64,000 nt of DNA from assembly GCA_025331445.1 (NCBI GenBank), contig JAIWNE010000017.1, positions 62,001 to 126,000 on the forward strand. The letters run 5' to 3'. The DNA comes from Blakeslea trispora (Eukaryota > Mucoromycota > Mucoromycetes > Mucorales > Choanephoraceae). Shown here one piece after another: positions 12,795 to 24,053 of this stretch. Below the pieces are notes generated by a model, which saw only the letters and a list, made by a program, of their open reading frames with translations, did no database searches and was not told the DNA's origin. A program made the translations under genes and the position numbers. Each line of letters begins with the position of its first letter. Position 1 is the stretch's first letter.

Positions 12795-13454
12795 AAAAAA
12801 ACTATTTATACATATATATCTCCCCCTCCCTCCTCTCTTTCATTTCTTATACATAATACAGTACAGTTTTGCTTTTTTGTTATAATTAATAAATATTACA
12901 TTTTGACATTTTTATTTCATTGCGTCATGCTTGTTTGTACCTGAAGTACCCTTTTGTTGTTGGAAATGACGAAATTTGACTGAAAGCATTCACTGAGACG
13001 TCAATTTTGCACTTTTTTTTTTTTTACAGGTAACAGTTATACAAACTTTAATGAAAGACAATTGCTATGATGTTAGTGCAATTAGAGACATTATACAGTG
13101 CCACTTTTAAATTACGTTTTTTTTTTTTTTTTTTTTTTTCAGTATACTAGTATCGCTTTAACCAACAATATCCCACTATTGACTTTGTTCAGCAACGCCC
13201 TTGATAAACTAGCAAAAAGTTGTAGTGCTTTGTAGCTTCGTGACTGAGTTGCAAAGCACTTTGATTTCCTCAAGCCAAAGATACCACTAGTATATGTTTA
13301 ATACGAGTTTCAAATCAGTAAAGCCAATTCGAAAATTGAAGCGTGAGAACTAAATCAGTCTTACCTACACTATTTTCGTCCATAAGATTAGCTTCTTCAT
13401 AATGATAGAAAGGCAAAAGTCTCTTTCTAGAGACGCATTGATTTTTCTTTTTTC
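12795..13454. other. Intergenic with homopolymer runs
   Basis: The kinase 3' region with a T-run of 23 at 13117-13139. No supported gene. Confidence 0.5.
13117..13139. repeat. Poly-T homopolymer, 23 nt
   Basis: Uninterrupted T-run seen directly. It could be the A-tail trace of a retrotransposed copy or simple slippage; nothing next to it identifies a source. Confidence 0.8.
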
Positions 13455-13646
13455 AGCTACAAACTTGGGGCATCCCATTTGAATGTCTTCAGTGCTGATG
13501 CCGGCAAAGACAGAGCTCTTATCACTCTCGATTCAGACAATAGCTTCGCGAACTATCACTATCTATTCTATGCTACGAAATTGGCTTTAGAGGAAAAAGC
13601 ATGGTGCACAATGAGCGATGCTTTTCTAGAGCTAAAGAATATCTGA
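13455..13646 (+). pseudogene. Coding-like fragment, unknown family
   Basis: A 63-codon open stretch following a TTTTTTCAG acceptor-like sequence and closed by TGA at 13644. It reads, in part, SADAGKDRALITLDSDNSF and LFYATKLALEEKAWCTMSD. It has no ATG start and no partner exon that I can find. It looks like an isolated exon of a decayed gene or element. Function unknown. Confidence 0.3.
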
Positions 13647-13864
13647 CTTAAATAGATAAAAAAAAAAAATGATAAGCGTAATGATTTAGAGCACTTGGAA
13701 CATCAACATTTGCACTAAATGCTTTCGATCAATGCTACAATTTCAATATTTCTATGTTCAGCTAATACCTTAGCCATATTTAGAAACAGCATACAATCAA
13801 ATAAAACTTTTCCCTAAAAATAATGTCGTACTTTTGAGAACTTAGATGTCACATCGTACCTTTA

Positions 13865-14112
13865 TTAAACAGAAAGACACTTTAGACAGTCATCAAAACG
13901 TCTCATAAAACAAGAAGCGAAGCCTTCAAAAGATGATGGCAAAATACTGTTGCAAGCTTCATTCATCTCAGCAAAAGGTGTATCCTCCTTGAGAATAAAT
14001 TTCTATTTAACACTACGCTTGACAATCTACCAAAATTGTTTGATTGGATTAGGCTCAGGGGATTAGAGTGGTAAATAGATGCATTTATACCTACAAGACT
14101 CACAGATTATCT
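13865..14112 (-). pseudogene. Tc1/mariner transposase C-terminal relic
   Basis: Read on the minus strand, this aligns with the end of the Tc1-type transposase at 34-35 kb. ESCRYKCIYLPL, a stop, then SPEPNPIKQFW matches ESCGYRCVYLLPYSPELNPIEKFW. This is followed by FILKEDTPFAEMNEACNSIL against the intact copy's LLEEETMTMRIQDACNKVF, and ends with FDDCLKCLSV against FEDCLSRKPI. The third catalytic acidic position (E in PIEKFW) is K here, and there are three in-frame stops, so it is dead. The more N-terminal part could not be traced. Confidence 0.75.
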
Positions 14113-14495
14113 ATTTCAAAAGAAGAAAAAGAAGAGAAGAAAGCATAGAGAAATCTAAGCATTTATAAGCTTTAGGGAAAATGATTGTCAATTAGCAATC
14201 AATAGCTTTGTTTGTTTGAATGAATTACTTTTTTGAATGACAAGTTATGATTTCAGAAGGTTTTTGATATATTGCTTCTGCATGAAATATGGACTACATG
14301 AGCTCAACAGATCTTTGTATGCTCAGTATAATCCAATGATTATCATTCACTATACACTACAATTTGATACACCAAAAAGCACTTGAGCAGTTTGGGCACA
14401 ATCAAAAACATTGAGCCAATGAGATTCGCTGACAACAAAGCAAGTCTTAGTACTGCCTATTTCTTCTGTGATGCCAGAATAACCGTTTTTAGAGG

Positions 14496-14705
14496 TTGTC
14501 CTTGGGTGCAGTGCAACGAAACACCATGTTTCATTTGATACATCGTTTAATTCCCACTCGTCAACTCCTCCATCGCTTGTTACCTGACAAATGCCCGTCT
14601 GCTTTCTGCCTTCTCTGTAATGATACAGAGAACATATACCACTTCTTTTTTCGTTGCGCTCAAAAGTTCGTATACTGGGACCATCTTATCCGGGAACTTC
14701 TATGA
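14496..14705 (+). pseudogene. LINE-type reverse transcriptase C-terminal zinc-finger relic
   Basis: A 69-codon frame with a CLLCNDTENIYHFFFRC motif, that is C-x2-C-x7-H-x4-C. This is the zf-RVT knuckle found at the end of many non-LTR retrotransposon polyproteins, preceded by LIHRLIPTRQLLHRLLP. Coding-like text continues past a TGA stop to about 14930 with further stops. No reverse transcriptase or endonuclease domain remains next to it, so it is a 5'-truncated, decayed copy. Confidence 0.7.
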
Positions 14706-14959
14706 CCTAACACAACAGTCGACTCTATTTATACTGCATTGACAACGTTGGACTTTAGTGAAGTTCGTGGTCAGTCTGGCTGCCTTCTAACGGCTAACGT
14801 CTTGCTCATTGCTGTTTTCTCTGAGGTATGGAAAGCCCATTAGACTCATATATTGTATGGTCTACCTTTCTGTTCTTTAGCTATCTTTTGCGCCACCAAA
14901 GCTGTCCTCTAGCGCCAGTATGATAAGTCTGCTTTGAACGAGGATTAGTCTCCCACATT

Positions 14960-17566
14960 TGTTTTGTATATATATATATATATGTATATTGTTTAATCCA
15001 TCTTAGGTTCTTTTATACCTCCTTCTTTCATTTTTGTTTGCGTGTCTCTTTGTTGAGTACCACTTTCTTTGTTTCTCAAAGATACGTGCAGCAAATAAAA
15101 AATCACCTTTATATACTTCTGTAATGCCAAAACAGATTCTCTTTCACCACAATCGTCTAAATTATAAGTGCAACCAACTAGATGAGCTATATAAACACGC
15201 CAGCTATTGAGACAAACATAACTACATATGAATGGTATATAGCTGTTTGTATGACATGATTAACTTGCATATGTTTATCGATAAAAGGACACCAGTATAT
15301 CATCCTATTTTCTCTTTTACTGCATAACAAACAACAGTAATCGCTGTAAATGATCGGTGCCAACCACTTTCTCTTTACATACTAATGACAGAAACGTGGT
15401 CTTTTAGTACTGTCAAACAAAAAGAAACAATGTGTTCATGTATATAGATTAGTTCACACAAAGAAAAAACCAACAATCAATATACCAGCCAATGACATTA
15501 TTGATCAGCAATGTGGTCAATCTAGTTTATAGAATAAAGGAAAGAGAAGTTATTTTTCATTGACTGTTAACAACAATGAATGCAATACATACAAAAGTAC
15601 CAAGGCTATTCAGTAGACTATAAGATATTTGCTAATGTCTGCTTAGATAGATATATTAAAGCATCTATAAGAAAAGAAAATATTACTAACATAGAAGGAG
15701 GAGTAGAGAGAACCCATTGAGCTCCATCTCTACAGATATGTGACAACAACCATAATAAAATGCATGCCTTTTTTTTAGAGGAACTTCTCTTCTGCATGTC
15801 AATCAAACAGTCAAAAACTAAATCATCAATTCAAGAGATGAAAATCAGAAAGCTAAAAGAATGCTTACACTTTAAGCTTTTTAAGTTTGGGACTGTGAGC
15901 CACAGCACTTCAGAGCGGCACACTAGTAGTAGTCTCCATACAAAACCATCCATGTTTTTTTTATGGATCCTGAGTATCAATTGGGAATGACCGTGGTGTC
16001 ATTAAAAGACAAAAGCTCCTCACTCTGGCTGTTGGGAATTCTGATAGCACCACATACTTCACTAAAAGTTATATATTGGCTGTACATAGAGCGTAACTAT
16101 TACGTCGAGTTACTAGCATATCAAAAGTTGGAGCTCGATTATTCATCTTGGCAGCTTTTAGCTTATTGTAATAGACTTAGCGCACTCTGTAGATACCGAA
16201 TTCTTCCCCAGCAAATAACAAAGGAACGAAAAAGTTGGTTTGATTCTATTGAAGAGACAAGACTAACTGCTATTGGAAACACTTATGATATTACAAAATA
16301 CTTGAAGAACTGTTGATCAAACAAAAATACTTGAAAGTATTGAGGAAGACAAAGTAAAATAGTAGTAGAGCTTTTCAATGAATGAACAGAGTGTTTGAGT
16401 TACTCTTTTTGCTAAATCGTTAGCTATGCACTGTTCTAGCTATAGCAATACAATCAGAGAACTTAGTTACCCTGTGAATTCAATGATCAAATGTGATTAG
16501 GTTTAGGTGGCTAAGACAAAAAGAAAAACTTTCCAGTTAAATAAACACCACCTCCTTCTTGGTGAATTATTGAAGTAGTCAATGTACTTATCAAACCCAT
16601 AATATTTAGAAAAAAGAACAATTGAAATTACCTTGAAAAAAAAAAAAAACGAAATATTCGATAACTACCAGACGTCTGTATTTCCATTCCAAAAACAAAT
16701 AGCTTGCCTATAGCTGTCTATGTCGTTTTGCTTTAGTTATTCTTACTTGGTTCTATTCATATTGCTCGAATAAGAAGCATCTACCCTTATAAACCTATTC
16801 TCTTTTCTTTTACGCTCATATCAGCTCAACGACTTAAAAATTGTTGTTTATCACATATAGCTTTGTTGCTTTTGCTCTACTATACGTCTTTCACAAGTTA
16901 CGGTATTACACACAGGAATTTTCCTAGTACTCAATTATTTTCTGACTTCTTTTCGCTGCTTTGAATCCAACTCTATATTTTCTGTTTGGTATTTTACTCA
17001 TTTGACAGCTCCTCTTGATCTCTTATTACATAACAGCTTTATTTGAATCCTTCTTTGACTTTTCATATCATAATGAATAGAACTTTCAGACATGTATTAA
17101 TAATCCATACATAACGACTCATTAACTTGACTGTTTAAATTATTAGTTTGCAAGTCCAACATGACTTCTTTTAGAACAGTATATAAACTCTTTAATCTTC
17201 TCTTATTAATAAACTTAACTTACATTTCTCTTATTTACTTTACGCTTGGTTGTAGTTTGACATATTCACTACCTAAATCCACATATCGTTATTAGTTCCC
17301 TTGATACTTATTACAGATCATTGTATTCATATATTACATCTCTTCTTTTATATTACTTTATTCTCTTTACTTTACTTATATCTCTAGTCGGACGACTTAA
17401 AACCTGGTGCTCATTACTTATAACCTTGCTGCCTGATTGCTCTGTTATATCTATTTGTTCTCTTTCTCGAGTTACTGCAAAAACTATCCTTTGTCCTGTA
17501 ACAACAGCATTAGCACCATTTGGTCTACATACACTACAAAATAGCCGTAAAAGAAAAAAAAGAAGC
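14960..17566. other. Gene-poor region with one unrecognised ORF
   Basis: Mostly AT-rich DNA without recognisable features, apart from a TA microsatellite near 14969-14984 and the ORF at 15963-16316 listed separately. The stretch from 16680 to 17540 is pyrimidine-rich on the plus strand and contains no convincing gene. Confidence 0.45.
15963..16316 (+). CDS. Hypothetical ORF, 117 codons
   Basis: ATG-started frame with segments such as LDYSSWQLLAYCNRLSALC and EETRLTAIGNTYDITKYLK. It overlaps the end of another short frame (15760-15990) in a different register, which suggests one decayed reading frame with a shift rather than two genes. I recognise no family and see no splice partners. It is more likely a relic than a working gene. 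Confidence 0.25.
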   Translation: MDPEYQLGMTVVSLKDKSSSLWLLGILIAPHTSLKVIYWLYIERNYYVELLAYQKLELDYSSWQLLAYCNRLSALCRYRILPQQITKERKSWFDSIEETRLTAIGNTYDITKYLKNC

Positions 17567-17647
17567 GTCGCCTGCAGGATTCGAACCTGCGCGCTCAAAG
17601 AGCACTGGCTTAGCAGGCCAGCTCGTTAACCACTCCGACAAAGCGAC
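17567..17647 (-). tRNA. tRNA-Ser (anticodon GCU)
   Basis: 81-nt class II tRNA without an intron. Reading the minus strand: acceptor stem GTCGCTT pairs with AGGCGAC (one T-G wobble), D-arm TCG/CGA, anticodon arm CTGGC-CTGCTAA-GCCAG giving GCT, long variable arm GCTC-TTT-GAGC, T-arm GCAGG-TTCGAAT-CCTGC. The long variable arm confirms serine. A run of T just downstream on the minus strand serves as RNA polymerase III terminator. It decodes AGC/AGU codons. Confidence 0.97.
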
Positions 17648-19269
17648 TGAATTGAGAATAAAAAATGCAACTAAATTATCAATTAATTAAACAATACGGC
17701 CCGGACATTTGCCGCACCGCCGGAGCACTACGTCACTTAAAGAATAATTGCTTGAGAGTGTTGAATAGCAAACATCAAAGGCATCCTTTTCTTTGATTCT
17801 TATTGAGTATTGTGTTTTCCTCTTATCTGAACAAGCATGACAAAGATTTAAAAATAGAATTAACAGCATATTTGGAAAAGCAATAACCATCTCAATTGAA
17901 GAATAAACATTTTACATATCATTTATATTGACATTCCATCTTTGCACTGAATAAAACTCCCTCTCTCTCTCTTTCATCTCTCAGTTCTCTTGACTTGACA
18001 GATAAATTAGACAAATTTCTTTTATTTGATACGGCTCGTTTCATCAATAAAGGTGTTCTTTCCATTTGCATCGAAAAAGTAACGCAGATGCTGTTTTTCT
18101 CATTTCTAAATAACAGATACATCTTTAAACCAAAGTCAAATAGTAATTGAAATGACTATGTAAGAATATAGCATGAAAAACCCTATAAGAGTTAAACAGT
18201 CTAAAGGCTGAAGGAAGTATAAAGGGTCTCTTTAGGACCAATGGTTGGTATGAAAGACAAATAAAATCAATGGATTGCCATTCAAGGTCTGTAACTCATA
18301 TTTTTTTTTTGCCTGCTTAAAAGAATAATAAGTTTCACTCAGGATTAGGCCTGAAGTTCATTGCATAAATTAAACACCTCACTTGTCGCATGTGTTTATA
18401 CGAAATTCCCTACGTGAAGTTCATATTTTCTCTCTATAGTGTATAGCTCATAGTATGTCTATGTTGTTTTGAATTTTTAGTTATATGTGTTAATGTTACT
18501 GTCCTCCATCCCTTGCTGCATTAAGCTCATAAAAATATCCATTGATCGAAACAATCTATTTCTCTTGCTCTTGTATGGGATTAAAGTATGTATTTTTGGT
18601 ATATTGGTGCTGTGTTTGTCTTTTAGTAAGAAAATGAAGAACTATTGGCTCTATGCAAAAGAGCAACATATACTATGACTGTACTTGGTCCTTTCTCTCT
18701 GAAATAAGAGGTCATTTGTAGTCACTTCAAAGTAATCTACTTGATTATGACTCTAGGTCTGCTTTTGCTTCTATCAAACAAGAATCATGGTGCATAAAAA
18801 TCCAGCTAATCATCGTTCAAGAACAGTTTTTTCCCCCGTACTTATTCAGCCTTGATACAGTTGATTAGTGTTTGTGTGTGGTATAAAAAAAAGGATTGAG
18901 AAATAGATGTTGATAGTAAAATAGAGAGAAATTTTATTTGGGCCAATAAACATGCATATCGTGTTATCCATGACTCGATGAAACAAAAGGCTACTTTAAT
19001 GAAGCTCTGTTTTTTTTTTTAGAAAAAATAGGCATTGATTTGAAAAATAAAAGAAGCAAGTCAGGCTCTATCAAACAAAGGTGTAGCTTTTGTACAAAGA
19101 ATGTATTGCTTATTGTGAAGGTGAATACATCGAGATTTCAAACTCACCATTTAATGCTGGTTGTACCTTATTCTTTTTCTCTTTCTTTCTTTCTAGTTAA
19201 TACCCCCCCCCCCCGCTTTCATCCTTTCCTTATTCTACTCTATTTTTTTTTCAAGAAAAAAAGAAAACC
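17648..19269. other. Intergenic, SEC11 upstream region
   Basis: No supported gene. Short frames at 17687-17890 and 17919-18122 (minus) and 18487-18678 (plus) have no family features. A C-run near 19203 and T-runs lie close to the SEC11 start. Confidence 0.45.
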
Positions 19270-20041
19270 ATGTTTGCAGAATTGCGTAGAATGAATGTGC
19301 GACAGGCAAGCATCTTATCAGTTCATCATATGCCCTCTCTCTTTCTTTTGCAGAGATTAACCTTTTTAAAAAACGCGTATTAGATCGCACTACAGTTTCT
19401 CAACATCCTCACTGTAGCAGCCTCTGCATTCATGATTTGGAAAGTTATTTCCATAGCAACAAATACTGAAAGCCCGGTGGTAGTCGTGCTCAGGTAAAGG
19501 AATGAAAAAGGGGGCTGTCGAGTCATCACATACTGAACGCATCAATAGTGGTAGTATGGAGCCTGGATTCCAACGTGGTGATATTCTTTTCCTCAGTCTT
19601 CCTAAAAACGATCCTATTGAGATCAATGATATATGTGTCTTCAAACTACCAGAAAGACCTATTCCTATCGTTCATCGTGTCATTAAAGTGCATGAAAGGT
19701 AACTCCCCTTTTGTATCCTTCATTGGGTAGGTCACGTGACTTATTGTTTTGTATAGCAACAAGTCAAAGAAGGAATATATCTTAACAAAGGGTGATAACA
19801 ATCATGGAGATGATCGCCCTCTTTACAACCGAAACCAAATGTGGATTCATAAGGAGCATGTTGTTGGCAAAGTGAAAGGGTATGTTTGAAGCTTGAGATA
19901 CGAACCATCCGTTCACCGTGTTGTTTATATAGATTTTTGCCTTATCTCGGTATGATTACTATCTTGATGAATGATTATCCCTGGATGAAGTTTGCCTTGT
20001 TAGGTGTTCTAGGCTTATTCGTACTTATTCACCGAGAATAA
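19270..20041 (+). CDS. SEC11: Signal peptidase complex catalytic subunit SEC11
   Basis: ER-membrane type I signal peptidase that removes signal peptides from secretory proteins. Five exons give 175 aa: 19270-19305, 19384-19493, 19549-19698, 19757-19879, 19933-20041. The N-terminus [19 protein letters not shown] matches the family's RRMNxRQ start. A membrane anchor follows ([16 protein letters not shown]). The catalytic Ser is S51 in [12 protein letters not shown] and the catalytic His is H91 in IPIVHRV; the TKGDNN and DDRPLY box is present. The C-terminal membrane helix reads [14 protein letters not shown]. Intron 1 uses a GC donor (CAG/GCAAGC). The alternative acceptor TTTTGCAG further upstream would bring in a stop codon, so ATTAG at 19383 is chosen. 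It converges with the uL22m gene, stop to stop 181 bp apart. Confidence 0.93.
19731..19740. promoter_or_regulatory. Palindromic E-box GTCACGTGAC inside SEC11 intron 3
   Basis: Perfect 10-nt palindrome with a CACGTG core, the binding-site class of bHLH factors such as yeast Cbf1. It lies within an intron, so a regulatory role is only a possibility. Confidence 0.3.
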
Positions 20042-20222
20042 CGATATGAATAAATAGAGTGTTGCACAGAACTGACAAAAAAAGTTTCAAATGGCTCTTT
20101 TTTTTTCTTTTTTTTTATTAGTGTCATTTTCTTTCTTTTTTTTTTAATGCAAATCCTTTTCTTATTTTTTTCTCGGTGTACAAGGTCTATCTTTCAAGAA
20201 AATGGTGTATACAAAATATATG

Positions 20223-21134
20223 TTACCAATTGTAAAAAGGCTTGGGGTTATAAATAGGCTTAGTTTCGTCTAAAGGAGTCCATGTCTTTTTGTTTTCTTT
20301 CCAGCCTCTGATGTTTCTTCTATCTGTCTTGTCAGTGTTTTTGGCTGGTGCTTCCTTCAAGATGAATTTAATGTGGGCTTCCTTCTTATGCATAAGACCG
20401 AATTGACCACGACCATGAAAATTGATACGTCTGATGTATTTGCCTTTACCCACCCAAGCTTGAGCTATCTAGAGAGTCAATGGGAGCTATTCTCTCTTTT
20501 TCTTGACTTCCTTAACTTACAAACAACCATATCCTTCATTCCCTTTTGATCAGCAGCATTCTTCTTTGCAAAGGCCAAATTGTGCAAAATCTTTTTAGCT
20601 GAGCGTTTATCAGAGAATTCCATCTGTCGAATAGCTTCATCCACAGGTAAGTTACGAATTTGGCGAGCAAGCATATTTAGCTTGCGTGGACTCGTTTTGA
20701 AATTGGCAGAAGAGAAAGAAAACTAATACAGAAAAAGAGAGGGTGAGGGAGAGTTGTCTGGGATCAATCAAGATAGTTTACTTGTTTCTCTGTAGGTTCA
20801 TCAGTTGCTAAGCTTTCTTGAGCTTCTTCTTGAACACTGTCAAATAGAGAAGAGGCACCGATCTGTGGTCTTTCGGGCTTGGGTTGTTCTGCTGATCGAT
20901 AGGCTGAAGTAGAGAAACTAAAAAAATAAAAAATAAAAGAAAGAAAGCAAGGTGTTTAATAAGAAAATTTTTTTTCTTTCTTTCTTGTTGCTACCTTGAT
21001 TGCACTGCACGAACTGTGGCAGGCTTGAAAGGCTGAAAGGCTTTTAATGCTGAAGCTAATGACAAGAGAAATCAGCTAAACAAAACAAAAGAGAAGGCTA
21101 TGAAGAAAGTCTTACTTAAAGACAAGACAGACAT
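20223..21134 (-). CDS. MRPL22: Mitochondrial large-subunit ribosomal protein uL22m
   Basis: Protein of the mitochondrial large ribosomal subunit, lining the exit tunnel. Five exons on the minus strand give 219 aa: 21116-21134, 20995-21055, 20782-20917, 20521-20722, 20223-20464. All introns are GT-AG with matching phase. The N-terminal 35-45 residues are rich in Ser, Ala, Lys and Arg and lack acidic residues, fitting a mitochondrial presequence. The conserved L22 domain runs from KTSPRKLNMLARQIRNLPV through EFSDKRSAKKILHNLAFAKKN to QAWVGKGKYIRRINFHGRGQ and HIKFILKE. The linker before the domain is acidic and probably fungus-specific. The start at 21134 is the only ATG giving a presequence in frame. 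Confidence 0.9.
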
Positions 21135-21590
21135 GAGATCAATTTCCTAGAATAAAAAAAAAAGAAAAGAAAGCGAACTGCAAGATTTCAGTCTGCAAGG
21201 AGGGTGGAAAACAATTGAATCTCCGCATTCAATCAATTTTGGTGGGTCTGCTGTGTCTGGGGGACTACTTCGCTAGTAGTAAGCAATACGATTCCAATAA
21301 AAGTTGTTACTACCGTCACTCATTTAAGCTTTTGCACAATGCTTATTGATGAGTGGGCTCATAAAGAACATTGAAAAACATCAAAATTCTCTCTCTTTCT
21401 CTCTCTTCTACAAAAGAGATTGATCAAGAAAATTCCAGTGATTGCAAGCTTATTCGATTACAAATAAGAAACGAAAGTGAGTAAGACAATCAGGCGAGTG
21501 AAGTAAGCTTTGTCTCAGAGATGAAGCCAGTAACGCTCTGCAATCCTTACAAGAGCTGTATTTCGTTTAAAAAACATTATTAGAGGAGTC
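21135..21590. other. Intergenic upstream of uL22m
   Basis: Includes a CT-rich stretch near 21391-21410. No gene supported. Confidence 0.4.
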
Positions 21591-21902
21591 AATGAAAGAC
21601 ATGCTCTTGAGTAACATCATTCTGGATGAACGGTTAGAGGACCTTCTGACTTGCTTGACAGAATGAAAGGCGCATTCCACTGTTTGAACCCTGAATGCCC
21701 GTCTGTCACGAATGGTCGTGGGGTAAGTGGCTGTGACAAGCTGTCTGCCCTTGCTATTGCCATTTCCGGAATTATAACTTTGCTCTTTCAGCAAACTCTT
21801 CCTATTTTCTCAAGAACCATCAGTCACTCCAACACTGAATTTAATAAAAAAAAAGCACCCTTTTGTACAAGAAGCGGTGTATTGGCTGCACGTGAAGCGT
21901 GA
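21591..21902 (+). pseudogene. Fanzor/TnpB-like C-terminal relic
   Basis: A plus-strand frame with FHCLNPECPSVTNGR followed by GCDKLSALAIAISG. This is the second half of the TnpB/Fanzor zinc ribbon (C-x4-C) and the RuvC-III segment, whose catalytic Asp is in the position seen as RDSLSALAIGISG in the larger relic at 58.4 kb. The frame ends at TGA 21900. Upstream coding text is broken by a frame shift and a TGA near 21627, and the first CxxC is missing. The homology to the 58-62 kb locus is direct; the assignment to Fanzor is by motif. Confidence 0.6.
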
Positions 21903-22565
21903 TGAGCAAGGTTGTAAGTGTTATACAATCTTTAACTGTCTTGCAGTACTAAATCTTCTCTCCCCCCAGACATGACAGCCTTGCCTCACTTTTTTTTTAA
22001 ATGTCCTGAAATCAGATAGTGCATACATTTCCACTCGAGTCATCTTCTTTCTGAAATCTTAAAGTTCTTTGTTTGCCGGTAAAAAGATCATAAAGCCGAA
22101 CCATCCATTGACAGGTACCAACTTTAGCTCAAGTTCTTGATATATTGTAGTATCAATTGATAAGTAGACCTAGCATATAGCCTGTTTATAAAAAACAAAG
22201 AGTATATCCGTGTTTCTATACAAGTCTACTGCATGAAACACTTTTTTAAAAAATTCTATCACTAAATCAAAGAGAGGTTATATTATCAAAAGTAATACTA
22301 GATGATTTCAAGGCAAGATTTATTCAAGATAAGAAAGAGTGTATATCAACTTTGAGACTTGTTATTTAAACATCTTATTTCTGATGATATAAAGCAGACT
22401 AGGCTCTTTTCATAACTTGTATGATTTATGATTGTTGCATATAAATCATAAGAATTAACACTGTAGATGGACAATATTCGATTTAAAGAGAAGACAGATA
22501 AATAGATACATAATAATGACGTTTTCATGATTAAGCTATTTTATTACAATTCTTTCTTTATATTA
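21903..22565. other. Intergenic
   Basis: AT-rich, no recognisable gene; 3' flank of the Ish1-like gene. Confidence 0.4.
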
Positions 22566-24053
22566 TTACAATTCATCACGAACAACAGTACGTCTGTAAT
22601 GTTCAATAAGACCTTCAAGCGACTTTAATTGAGAATCAATGTGAGCCGCTGTCTGAACCTTGGCTTGAATCAAATATTGACGGATAGTGTTGACAGCACT
22701 TTGAATGGATTCTTTAGCAAAGTTAGTCTTGGCATGGAATGTCTTGGAAAGGTAGTTCTCGATCCAATCAATATGAGCTTCAGTGTAACCAATCTTTCGG
22801 TAAGTTTCCATTTCCTTTTGACGCCAGAAACGGCCAAAGTTGTCTTTAGCATCATAAACACTTTGTGTAGCTTGAGAACGCAAGACAGAAGCAGAAGAAG
22901 CAGCGGCGTCAGTAGCAGAGGCAGCGGCATCTGTCATAGAAGCAACCATGGAGGAAGCGGAAGAGCCAGCAGCGTTGGTGGCAGAACTAGCTGCAGAAGA
23001 AGCAGTGGACATGGCTCGGTAGCTATCCTCTTGTCCTCTCTTTAAGGGTTGGAAAGCAGCCTGATAAAGTCCTGAACCTGTATCCTTAAGGTATTGGATT
23101 GCATTCAACAAGGCGTTTTGAGATTTTTGTTTGGTTTCACCAGCATAATCTGTAGCAAAGATCTTGTAGGCATAGACTTCATCCTTTAAGGAATCCAATA
23201 CATCTTGTGTCTGTTGCTGCTTTAACTTTCCTTCCTTTTCGAGATCCTTACCCAATTGCTTCCACCAGGATGGTGTAGCCAAATCTTGGAGTGAGTTGGA
23301 TGACTTTTCGATGGCCTTCTTCAATACATTGGCTACTTGATCAATCTCTTCCTTGGTCAATTCCTTGTTCTGCTGCAAGCGTTGAACTACATTGGTTGAC
23401 ATCCAGGTATGGAAGGAATTGTCGTCATAAAAGTGGTTGGCATGGCCTGTACCCAAGAGGCGTTGATACCATGTAGGATGAGCAAAAGAACTTTGAATAT
23501 CACTCGACAATTCCTTGTATTGAGCTTCAGTAAGATACTTTTGCTTGATGGCTTGACGTTGGTATTGATCGAGGGCTTGCTTCACCTTATCCTGTGTTAA
23601 ACTACCACTCAACTCAAGTTGTTTTAGTTCATGAGAGAGGTCGTTATAGAGACCGTTCAGTTGGTTAGCAGATAGCTTGTAGTTCTTTTCCAGCTTGATC
23701 TTGATACCGTCCATCAGGCGAGAGATACTACCAGCTTTATCATTCAAGAAGATGTTGGCATTGGTAGCAGCAGCATCGCGGTATCTTCGTGCTGTTTCCA
23801 ATAAGCTTTCATCGTTTTTGTCATAGGCAATGTGGTATTTATCAAAGTAAGCTTGAAGTTGATCCTTTGACCAGTTGGCAATATCTTCTACTTGTTCAGT
23901 AGCAGCTATAGTGAGATAGATTTAGTACTTGTTCATGACTCTATTTCTCCATTTATTATTTGAATTATTACCTTTGGCTTGTACTTGGTTAGCCAACATG
24001 AGAAGACAAGCAGCATAAGCTAAAGGAAAAGCAATATATCTTGAAGCTTTCAT
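22566..24053 (-). CDS. Ish1/Msc1-like secretory-pathway or nuclear-envelope protein
   Basis: Two exons on the minus strand (23972-24053 and 22566-23905; intron GTAATA...TATAG) give 473 aa. Residues 1-26 are a signal peptide or membrane anchor with the hydrophobic core IAFPLAYAACLLMLA, followed by QAKA. The mature N-terminus starts with a putative Ish1 repeat, WSKDQLQAYFDKYHI. Further Trp-anchored helical units follow, including PTWYQRLLG, PSWWKQLGKDLEKEG and GYTEAHIDWIENYLSKTF. Residues about 265-310 are an Ala/Ser-rich low-complexity segment. Ish1 repeats occur in S. pombe Ish1 (stress-responsive, nuclear envelope) and S. cerevisiae Msc1. The repeat identity is motif-based and the location is inferred. 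Confidence 0.75.

Noticed and set aside
17353..17629. Open frames overlapping the tRNA gene on both strands
   Set aside because: They run through a structurally perfect tRNA-Ser and have no protein-family features.
19345..19355. TTTTGCAG as acceptor of SEC11 intron 1
   Set aside because: A stronger-looking acceptor, but it puts a TAG stop in frame before the membrane anchor; the weaker ATTAG at 19383 restores the family N-terminus.
22629..23045. 138-codon plus-strand frame opposite the Ish1-like gene
   Set aside because: It is a shadow of the Ala/Ser-rich coding strand; no family features or splice partners.
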